NCBI GenBank assembly: GCA_002414705.1
Contig: DIAL01000014.1
Span: 1 to 7,087 of the forward strand
From: Flavobacteriaceae bacterium UBA5079
GTDB taxonomy: Bacteria; Bacteroidota; Bacteroidia; Flavobacteriales; Flavobacteriaceae
Direction: 5' to 3'
DNA length: 7,087 bases
The notes under the pieces are model-generated. The model searched no databases and was not told where the DNA came from. It saw nothing but the letters and a program-made list of their open reading frames with translations. This document shows, one piece after another, positions 1 through 5,705 of the stretch. The position numbers and the translations under genes were made by a program. Positions within the stretch are counted from its first letter, which is position 1, and each line of letters begins with the position of its first letter.

Positions 1-38
1 CATTACGATTCCTTCTAGTTTACTAGGAGGCTTTTTTT
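1..38 (+). repeat. Left arm of a long imperfect inverted repeat
   Basis: Read on the plus strand, this stretch matches the minus strand of 166-203. Positions 1-16 are identical to the complement of 188-203, and 32 of 38 positions agree over the whole arm without gaps. The far end of the match is a T-run and so less informative; the 16-base perfect block is the strong part. In plus-strand frame 1 it reads His-Tyr-Asp-Ser-Phe followed by TAG, the same pentapeptide as residues 294-298 of the minus-strand SGNH protein. The arm begins at the window edge, so it may continue to the left. Seen directly; origin unknown. Confidence 0.8.
11..38 (+). terminator. Rho-independent terminator-like hairpin, plus direction
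   Basis: Positions 11-18 pair with 23-30 (eight pairs, one of them G-U) around a four-base TTTA loop. The stem is followed by C and seven T (31-38), the usual shape of an intrinsic terminator read left to right. It would end a plus-strand gene lying left of the window, convergent with the SGNH gene. On the minus strand no T-run follows the stem, so it is not an obvious terminator for the SGNH gene. The hairpin overlaps the last codons and stop of that gene. No RNA folding was run. Confidence 0.5.
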
Positions 39-1082
39 ATTAAGAAACATATCAATATGTCGTTCAACAATTTCGAAAATGACGATAGTCGGTTTTTCTG
101 CTTCAATATTTTTTTTGCTTACATAGTAGTTGTCAACATAATTTACATTTTTAAAACTCTCATTAAAAAAAGGCATCCAAGTATATGAGAAGGAATCGTA
201 ATGCATTACAAGTTTCTCATCATCATTATTGTTATTATTTGCAGGATTGATTGCTGTTGCTTTTTTTGTGAAGGTTGCGGCAGATTCTTCAATATTGAGA
301 TTAATCATTTTTATAATATCGCCTTGTTTTACAGGTTTTATCTGAATATCATAATCTTCTAAAGTAACAACGGGTATGTTAAAGTCTTGGTTTATAACAT
401 TCATGGTTTCTTGATAGCCAATAAATGCGCCAAAATCATTCCAATGAGAATCGGTTTTTAAATATAGTTGGGTTTTAGATTTTTGGGCTAATAAGGTTTC
501 CGTTAAATCAATGATTTCGAAATTTATATGCGTTTTCAAATAGTTTTTTAAAACGCTTAAATTGGATTCATGAACTTTAAAATGAAACGGTAAAAACTCC
601 TTATAAATACTATTTTTATTAGGAGGAACAACGATATAAAATGCAATATTTTGGTTGTTTAAATAGGCTTTTAATTCTGAAATTTTTTTGCTAACTTCTT
701 GTAATTCATCTGTATTGAAAGTATTGTTTCCAAAAGCGTTATTAAGCGTGTTGTTGTAGCTGTTTCCTAAAAAATACCAGTCGTTTAAACCTTTAACAAC
801 CTTATTTGGCATGGGTGTTTCGTGTAATACTTTAAATTTAAAATCTATATAATTGTTTACTAAAGTTGATTTTAATCCAAAGTTTTCTGTGTAGTAATTT
901 TTAAATTGAGTCATTGAATTAATCGGATTTTTTAAATTGAATTCTGGTGCTTTTTCAAATTTCCTATTTTCATTATTTTCTGTTGTCTCCAAATTGAAAA
1001 ACATAACTACATTAGGTGCTAGTATCATCATTAAAAAAATGATAATAAATACGAAATGTAATATGTTTTTTTTGTTCTTCAT
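15..1082 (-). CDS. AlgJ/AlgX-like SGNH (DHHW family) protein, probable polysaccharide O-acetylation partner
   Basis: This 355-residue protein has a short basic N-terminus and one hydrophobic segment (about residues 8-30), then an extracytoplasmic domain, so it is probably an inner-membrane-anchored periplasmic protein. The family signature is visible: Asp211-Ser-His213-Trp214 (the DxHW block) and, later, Asp296-Ser297-Phe298 (the nucleophile block). This permuted order is the one known for AlgJ/AlgX. The C-terminal Thr-Ile-Val-Ile-Phe-Glu-Ile-Val-Glu-Arg stretch (332-341) is also typical. In AlgX these Asp, His and Ser residues serve acetyl transfer to alginate. Here the glycan is unknown, and I infer that the MBOAT encoded just upstream supplies acetyl groups. 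Its ATG overlaps the MBOAT stop by one base (TAATG), suggesting translational coupling. Oddities are an Asn/Asp run (282-288) between the catalytic blocks and a 3' end that doubles as a hairpin. An esterase role is the alternative. Confidence 0.85.
   Translation of the reverse strand: MKNKKNILHFVFIIIFLMMILAPNVVMFFNLETTENNENRKFEKAPEFNLKNPINSMTQFKNYYTENFGLKSTLVNNYIDFKFKVLHETPMPNKVVKGLNDWYFLGNSYNNTLNNAFGNNTFNTDELQEVSKKISELKAYLNNQNIAFYIVVPPNKNSIYKEFLPFHFKVHESNLSVLKNYLKTHINFEIIDLTETLLAQKSKTQLYLKTDSHWNDFGAFIGYQETMNVINQDFNIPVVTLEDYDIQIKPVKQGDIIKMINLNIEESAATFTKKATAINPANNNNNDDEKLVMHYDSFSYTWMPFFNESFKNVNYVDNYYVSKKNIEAEKPTIVIFEIVERHIDMFLNKKSLLVN
166..203 (-). repeat. Right arm of the imperfect inverted repeat (SGNH nucleophile block)
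   Basis: This is the partner of positions 1-38, separated from it by 127 bases. It lies inside the minus-strand SGNH gene and encodes roughly residues 294-306, including the Asp-Ser-Phe nucleophile motif. Because it is the conserved functional part of the gene, this arm is probably the ancestral copy and the arm at 1-38 the derived one; that polarity is an inference. Confidence 0.8.
219..239 (-). repeat. In-frame trinucleotide tract encoding an Asn/Asp run
   Basis: Seven consecutive codons (AAT/AAC then GAT) encode five Asn and two Asp, residues 282-288 of the SGNH protein. The tract sits in the linker just before the Asp-Ser-Phe block, where a length change would shift but not destroy the fold. 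It is too short and interrupted to call a contingency locus. Confidence 0.5.
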
Positions 1083-2506
1083 TAGAATCTGAAATAAATA
1101 AACGGATTATAAGAATCGGTTGCGATATAGGTGAAACAAATAAGCAAAAGAATAAAAAGGCCAATTAATTTTAGCGATAAAAATACATTTTTAGTCCCTG
1201 TAAACAGTTTAGAATTATGAATATAATGGCTTAATTTTTTATAGATAGGTGTAGAGAAAACAAAGGCTATAACCAGAATAAATAATAATTCTTTGGTTAG
1301 ATAAAAGCTTAAAAAAGCTGTATTAGTTTCAAGCGAAAAATTAAACATGGTACTTATATAGTTGAAGGCATCATTCATGGTGTTGCTTCTAAAAAATACC
1401 CAAGAAATATTTAAAATAAGGATCACATATACATGTGAGAAAACTACTGGTAATTTGAGGTTTTTGTTTTCTAGAACACGTTCAATAATTAAAAATGTAC
1501 CATGGAAAAGTCCCCAAACTACAAAGGTCCAATTAGCCCCATGCCATAAACCCGTAATAAAAAATACAATAATCAAGTTTGTATACGTGCGCCATTTTCC
1601 TTGTCTGTTTCCGCCAAGTGAAATGTATAAATAATCTCGAAACCATGTTGAGAGTGTGATGTGCCAACGCCTCCAAAACTCTTTAATAGATTTTGAAATA
1701 TAGGGAAAGTTAAAGTTTTCAGGGAAATTAAAACCAAACATTTTACCCAATCCTATGGCCATATCTGAATAGCCAGAAAAATCAAAATATATTTGAAAAC
1801 TGTAAGCTATTATGCCTAGCCAAGCTATCATTGCAGATGATTCAGAAGGTGCTAAATTAAAAACACCATCGGCTAAAAGCGCACAATTATTGGCAATAAT
1901 CATTTTTTTAGACAGACCAATTATAAAATGTTCCACACCATCATAAAACATCTTTGAAGATACAGACCTGTTTTTAAGTTCCTTTTCAATTACAGCATAT
2001 CTTACAATTGGACCAGCAATTAGTTGTGGGAAAAGCGTAACATACGTAGCAAAATCTATAAAGTTTTTAGAGGCTTTTACATGTCCGCGATACACATCTA
2101 TTGTGTAAGACATGGTTTGGAATGTATAGAAACTAATACCTAATGGTAAAACAACATTGGAAAAGTTTAAAGCATTTTCTGGATTCATATTAAAGCTTTC
2201 AAGTACCTGTACTAGATTGCTAGAAATAAAATTAGCGTACTTAAAATACAGTAGTATAGAAATGTTAAACACAATAGAAATATATAAACCAAGTTTTCTT
2301 TTTCCGTAGCTAATAATTAAACCACTAAAATAATCCACACTAGCAGATAGCATAATTAATAGTACTAATTCATTTTCGCCCCAAGTATAGAAAACAAGGC
2401 TAAAAACTAATAATGTGAGGTTTTTTAATTTTTTAGGGGTTAAAAAATAGATAAGTAGAACCAGTGGAAGGAATAAAAATAAAAATATTGGACTGGTAAA
2501 TAACAT
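1082..2506 (-). CDS. MBOAT family O-acyltransferase (AlgI/DltB/PatA type), probable glycan O-acetylase membrane component
   Basis: A 474-residue polytopic membrane protein with about ten to twelve hydrophobic segments and the full length of AlgI-type MBOATs. The N-terminus (Met-Leu-Phe-Thr-Ser-Pro, then a long hydrophobic run) is the classic AlgI start. Family motifs appear in order: Pro-Gln-Leu-Ile-Ala-Gly-Pro-Ile-Val-Arg (160-169), Phe-Asp-Phe-Ser-Gly-Tyr-Ser-Asp (241-248), Phe-Trp-Arg-Arg-Trp-His282 with the following Leu-Ser-Thr-Trp-Phe-Arg-Asp-Tyr block, Gly-Gly-Asn-Arg (298-301), and Gly-Leu-Trp-His322-Gly-Ala-Asn-Trp. The last carries the invariant histidine regarded as catalytic. Family members move acyl groups, usually acetyl from a cytoplasmic donor, across the inner membrane to a periplasmic partner. 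The SGNH gene immediately downstream is the obvious partner. The pair resembles alginate acetylation, but no alginate synthesis genes are in view, so the substrate may be any exopolysaccharide, capsule or LPS glycan. The start is the only plausible one. Confidence 0.95.
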   Translation of the reverse strand: MLFTSPIFLFLFLPLVLLIYFLTPKKLKNLTLLVFSLVFYTWGENELVLLIMLSASVDYFSGLIISYGKRKLGLYISIVFNISILLYFKYANFISSNLVQVLESFNMNPENALNFSNVVLPLGISFYTFQTMSYTIDVYRGHVKASKNFIDFATYVTLFPQLIAGPIVRYAVIEKELKNRSVSSKMFYDGVEHFIIGLSKKMIIANNCALLADGVFNLAPSESSAMIAWLGIIAYSFQIYFDFSGYSDMAIGLGKMFGFNFPENFNFPYISKSIKEFWRRWHITLSTWFRDYLYISLGGNRQGKWRTYTNLIIVFFITGLWHGANWTFVVWGLFHGTFLIIERVLENKNLKLPVVFSHVYVILILNISWVFFRSNTMNDAFNYISTMFNFSLETNTAFLSFYLTKELLFILVIAFVFSTPIYKKLSHYIHNSKLFTGTKNVFLSLKLIGLFILLLICFTYIATDSYNPFIYFRF

Positions 2507-2529
2507 GAAATAAGCCTAATTAATAAAAC

Positions 2530-2537
2530 CAAAAATA
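2530..2537 (-). promoter_or_regulatory. Candidate Bacteroidota -7 element for the MBOAT unit
   Basis: The same TATTTTTG occurs on the minus strand because it lies in the other arm of the palindrome. It would give a leader of about 15-20 bases before the MBOAT ATG at 2506. As on the other strand, the -33 TTG is missing. The call rests on position and consensus only. Confidence 0.3.
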
Positions 2538-2550
2538 CAATAAAATATAG

Positions 2551-2558
2551 TATTTTTG
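2551..2558 (+). promoter_or_regulatory. Candidate Bacteroidota -7 element for porZ
   Basis: TATTTTTG matches the Bacteroidota -7 consensus TAnnTTTG at every fixed position. It would place transcription start a few bases downstream and give a leader of roughly 30 bases before the porZ ATG. No TTG sits at the expected -33 distance, and such matches arise easily in AT-rich DNA, so confidence is low. Confidence 0.35.
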
Positions 2559-2593
2559 GTTTAAACTATACGCTTTAAAAACACCTAACTTTA

Positions 2594-4969
2594 ATGAAGA
2601 AAATTAAAAACAAGCTATTTTTTATTTTAACACTTTTTTTTGTGTCTAATATAGTTTTTAGTCAAGATTATTCAGCAGATTGGAAAGGACATTTTTCATT
2701 TTTAAATATTCAGAGTGTTTCAAGAGGTGAAACTAAAATTTATGTAGCATCAGATAATGCTGTTTTTAGTTTTGATACCGTTACCAGAGAGATGGAACAG
2801 ATTACCACTATAAATGGTTTATCAGGTGAAAAAATCTCCACCATTTATTATAGTGAATTATATCAATTGGTGCTTATAGGATACGAAAATGGCTTAATGG
2901 AAATTGTTTTTGATGAAGATGAAGATATTTTAACCATAGTTGATATTAAGGATAAACCCAATATTCCACCAGATATTAAAAGAATTAATCATTTTAATGT
3001 GGTTGAAAATTTGGTGTATGTAGCTACAGATTATGGAATTTCTGTTTATGATCTTCAAAATTTAGAATTTGGTGACACCTATTTTATTGGTGAGGGTGGT
3101 GCTAAAATAATCGTTAATCAAACCACTGTTCATAATGGATATATATATGCAGCCTGTTACGATGATAATGGAATAAGAAAAGCTTTAATCTCAAGTCCAA
3201 ATTTAATTGATTTTCAAGAGTGGAATAAAATTAGAAATGGGAGCTATAGATTTATTCAAGAGGTAGGAAATAGCTTATACGTAGTTCGATCTAATAGGAT
3301 TATTTATGAATTAGATGAAAATGATGCCTTAACAAATCTGTTTAGATATGATGATTTACCTAATGAAATGTTAGGAGATAATGGTAATTTATTGGTTACT
3401 ACTAAAAATAATATTTTTATATATGATTCCGAATTTAATGAAATAGCTATTGTAGATCGGTCAGAAACTTATCCCGCAGATTTTTCGTGTGCTATTATTT
3501 TTGAAAGTGACCAGTTATATATTGGAACTAAAAACGTATTGAATCAAGGAAAACAAGGGTTTGGAGTATTAGGAACTAATTTAAGTGATTTAACAGATTT
3601 TATTGAGATACATCCTGATGGGCCACTAATGAATACTGTTTTTTCAGTAGAAACAAAGAATAATAATTTGTGGTGCACATTTGGTGGGTATTCAGCAGCC
3701 TATGAATTTAGTGGTGGTGTATCCTTTTCAGGTTTAAGTCATTATATTAATGAGGAATGGGTCAATAAACCATACGATTCCATTGCGGATGTAGTAAGTA
3801 GTCCTAGATTTTTGTCTCATATAGCCATAAACCCCTTTAATACAGACCAAGTATATGTGAGCTCCTATTTTTCTGGTTTAATTGATATTCAAAATGATGA
3901 GATAATCGATATATACGATGAAAATAATAGTACCATTGTACCTTTTGCATCAGATATTTGTCTTGCAATTACTGCTGATTATGATAATGAAGGAGCGCTT
4001 TGGGTAACCAACGGTCGTGTTGATAGTCCGCTAAATAGGTTTAAAGATGGTAATTGGACTTCCTATGATTTAACAGGTATTATCAGCTCCCCAACAAGTA
4101 ATTTGGGTTTTTCAGATATTGTATTTGATCGTGCTGGAAACGTGTTTTTCGGTTCCTACAGTGCTGGGATTATTGGATTAAATCTAAATGGAAATGGCGA
4201 ATTTAAAAATATTGTAGATGAAAGTCAAAATATGCCAACGCCTTATGTTACAGCTGTTTCCATCGATAAAAACAACCAGGTTTGGATAGGAACCAGTAAT
4301 GGTTTACGGGTTTTATATAATACCACGAGTTTCTTCTCTGAAAGTAATCCGCAGGTTCAAAATATAGTAATTTTACAAGATGGTGTTCCGCAAGAGTTAT
4401 TATTTCAACAGTTTGTGTCCGATATAGAAGTAGATGGTGCTAATAATAAGTGGATTTCTGTTATAGGTTCAGGTGTTTTTTACTTTTCGGCTGATGGTCA
4501 GAATACCATTCGTCATTTTACTAAAGATAATTCGCCTTTACCAAGTAACGATATTGTGGATATTTCTATAGATGATATAAATGGTGATGTCTATTTTGCT
4601 ACTCGTGAAGGTTTGGTATCCTTTGGTTCTGGTAGTTCAGAAACACAAGAATCTATAGCTAATGCGTATGTATACCCAAACCCTGTTCGACCTACGTTTA
4701 ACATAACCGAAGAGAAAGTAAAAATTAAAGATATTTCAGACAATGTCAATATTAAAATCACAGATATTGAAGGTAATTTAGTAGCTGAAGCACAATCGAG
4801 AACTAATTCCCGATTTAAAGGTTACAACCTAGAAATTGATGGAGGTGTGGCTTTTTGGAATGGTAAAAATTTGGCAAATAACGTTGTAAGAACTGGTGTT
4901 TACCTCGTTATGCTTTCAGATTTAGATACTTTTGAAACCAAGGTCATTAAAGTTATGGTTGTACGCTAA
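2594..4969 (+). CDS. porZ: PorZ-like type IX secretion system component with beta-propellers and C-terminal CTD
   Basis: A 791-residue exported protein. Residues 1-23 form a signal peptide (Lys-rich start, hydrophobic core, ending Val-Phe-Ser); cleavage before Gln24 fits the Bacteroidota preference. Most of the rest is beta-propeller repeats. Regulator-propeller (Reg_prop) motifs are clear at about 75-105, 547-574 (ending Val-Trp-Ile-Gly-Thr-Ser-Asn-Gly-Leu) and 649-677. The last ~105 residues begin with Ala-Tyr-Val-Tyr-Pro-Asn-Pro-Val (691-698) and end in Glu-Thr-Lys-Val-Ile-Lys-Val-Met-Val-Val-Arg, the type IX sorting-domain (CTD) pattern. In Porphyromonas gingivalis, PorZ is an outer-surface member of the PorU-PorV-PorQ-PorZ attachment complex. 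That complex removes cargo CTDs and joins cargo to anionic LPS. Length, architecture and the recO neighbour support orthology. Similar proteins are often misnamed two-component regulators or ABC binding proteins; no kinase or transmembrane segment is present. The stop overlaps the recO start by one base. Confidence 0.85.
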   Translation: MKKIKNKLFFILTLFFVSNIVFSQDYSADWKGHFSFLNIQSVSRGETKIYVASDNAVFSFDTVTREMEQITTINGLSGEKISTIYYSELYQLVLIGYENGLMEIVFDEDEDILTIVDIKDKPNIPPDIKRINHFNVVENLVYVATDYGISVYDLQNLEFGDTYFIGEGGAKIIVNQTTVHNGYIYAACYDDNGIRKALISSPNLIDFQEWNKIRNGSYRFIQEVGNSLYVVRSNRIIYELDENDALTNLFRYDDLPNEMLGDNGNLLVTTKNNIFIYDSEFNEIAIVDRSETYPADFSCAIIFESDQLYIGTKNVLNQGKQGFGVLGTNLSDLTDFIEIHPDGPLMNTVFSVETKNNNLWCTFGGYSAAYEFSGGVSFSGLSHYINEEWVNKPYDSIADVVSSPRFLSHIAINPFNTDQVYVSSYFSGLIDIQNDEIIDIYDENNSTIVPFASDICLAITADYDNEGALWVTNGRVDSPLNRFKDGNWTSYDLTGIISSPTSNLGFSDIVFDRAGNVFFGSYSAGIIGLNLNGNGEFKNIVDESQNMPTPYVTAVSIDKNNQVWIGTSNGLRVLYNTTSFFSESNPQVQNIVILQDGVPQELLFQQFVSDIEVDGANNKWISVIGSGVFYFSADGQNTIRHFTKDNSPLPSNDIVDISIDDINGDVYFATREGLVSFGSGSSETQESIANAYVYPNPVRPTFNITEEKVKIKDISDNVNIKITDIEGNLVAEAQSRTNSRFKGYNLEIDGGVAFWNGKNLANNVVRTGVYLVMLSDLDTFETKVIKVMVVR

Positions 4970-5685
4970 TGTCTACTTCTGTTAAAGCTATTGTCCTTTC
5001 AAAAATACGGTATCGCGATAATGATTTAATTGTCAGTTGCTATACACAACACAGAGGTTTGTCCAATTACCTTATTCGTGGTGCCTTTAAAAGTAAGCGT
5101 TCAGGTACTATAGCCTACTATCAATTATTAACACAACTTGAAATAGTTGAAACCTATAAACCTAATCAATCGCTACATTATATTAAGGAAGTTAAGTCTA
5201 GTTTTCTTTATAGTACACTACATACTAATGTTATAAAAAGTAGTATTGTTTTATTTCTATCAGAAGTATTAGCAAATGTTTTAAAAGAAGAAGAGCAAAA
5301 TAACTTACTTTACGATTATTTAGAAACAGCACTGCAATGGTTGGATTCTGAGGTGAATTTTGCTAATTTTCATTTGTTATTTTTATTGAAGCTTACTAAA
5401 CATTTAGGCTTTTATCCAGATACAATTAATATGGAAACAGGTACTTTTAATTTACAATCTGGGTATTTTGAATCTAATGCACAACATATTTATTCAGTTT
5501 CACCCGAAAACAATACGTTATTAAAGCAGTTGTTAGGCATGAATTTTGATGCTTTAAACACGGTTAAATTACAAGCGCAACAACGTCAGGCTTTCTTAAA
5601 TATGCTCCTACAGTATTTTGAGTTGCACCTTGGATATTTTAAAAAACCAAAATCATTGCAAATATTTAACCAAGTATTTAAATAA
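4969..5685 (+). CDS. recO: DNA repair protein RecO
   Basis: A 238-residue cytoplasmic protein of normal RecO length. The N-terminal ~80 residues are the OB-fold, opening with the typical Ala-Ile-Val-Leu-Ser-Lys-Ile-Arg-Tyr-Arg-Asp-Asn-Asp stretch and Gly-Leu-Ser plus Arg-Gly-Ala-Phe-Lys (30-41). The remainder is helical, with His145-Leu-Gly-Phe-Tyr-Pro-Asp and a C-terminal Leu-Gln-Tyr-Phe-Glu-Leu-His-Leu block followed by Lys-Ser-Leu near the end. RecO binds single-stranded DNA and SSB, anneals complementary strands and, with RecR, loads RecA at gaps. The region around 151-175, where many RecO proteins carry four zinc-binding cysteines, has none; the only Cys in the protein is Cys24. Its ATG shares a base with the porZ stop (TAATG), so translation is probably coupled to porZ. 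No alternative start is better. Confidence 0.93.
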   Translation: MSTSVKAIVLSKIRYRDNDLIVSCYTQHRGLSNYLIRGAFKSKRSGTIAYYQLLTQLEIVETYKPNQSLHYIKEVKSSFLYSTLHTNVIKSSIVLFLSEVLANVLKEEEQNNLLYDYLETALQWLDSEVNFANFHLLFLLKLTKHLGFYPDTINMETGTFNLQSGYFESNAQHIYSVSPENNTLLKQLLGMNFDALNTVKLQAQQRQAFLNMLLQYFELHLGYFKKPKSLQIFNQVFK

Positions 5686-5705
5686 TCACTCATTAGTTGT
5701 TTTTT

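Larger units (their letters stand above)
2526..2562. repeat. Perfect 13-bp inverted repeat between divergent genes
   Basis: The arms 2526-2538 and 2550-2562 are exact reverse complements (AAACCAAAAATAC / GTATTTTTGGTTT) around an 11-base AT-only spacer. Because neither flanking gene is transcribed toward it, a role as terminator of those genes is unlikely. It could be a dimeric regulator's operator or simply mirrored promoter elements. Seen directly; function inferred. Confidence 0.75.
2507..2593. promoter_or_regulatory. Divergent intergenic region between the acetylation unit and porZ
   Basis: These 87 very AT-rich bases separate two divergent start codons and must hold, or lie close to, the promoters of both units. 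The central 2526-2562 palindrome is the only clear structure. Neither start has a good Shine-Dalgarno sequence, which is normal in Bacteroidota, where A-rich leaders are common. I found no convincing -33 TTG at 19-21 bases from the -7 candidates on either strand. Confidence 0.6.

Noticed and set aside
1..18. A minus-strand ATG at 3-1 preceded by AGAAGG, as the start of a third gene in the acetylation unit
   Set aside because: The spacing would suit a ribosome site, but the same bases are explained by the inverted copy, only the start codon is in view, and strong Shine-Dalgarno sites are uncommon in this phylum. It cannot be supported without the left flank.
1..18. Plus-strand frame 1 (His-Tyr-Asp-Ser-Phe-stop) as a real C-terminal CDS fragment
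   Set aside because: Only five codons are visible; they could be the end of a broken paralogue or just the repeat arm. It is reported as a repeat, not as a gene.
1362..1634. Plus-strand reading frame of 90 codons opposite the MBOAT gene
   Set aside because: It lies entirely antisense to a well-supported MBOAT gene, has no recognisable domain or upstream signals, and its composition is what the complement of a membrane-protein gene gives.
2568..2593. TAACTTTA just upstream of the porZ ATG as a -7 element
   Set aside because: It abuts the start codon, which would make the message leaderless, and it lacks the final G of the consensus.
2594..4969. Annotation as a two-component sensor/regulator because of the regulator-propeller repeats
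   Set aside because: There is no transmembrane helix after the signal peptide, no histidine kinase and no DNA-binding domain; the C-terminal CTD and the recO neighbour fit PorZ.
5686..5705. T-run between recO and the receptor as a terminator
   Set aside because: No GC-containing stem precedes the T-run and only 20 bases separate the genes.
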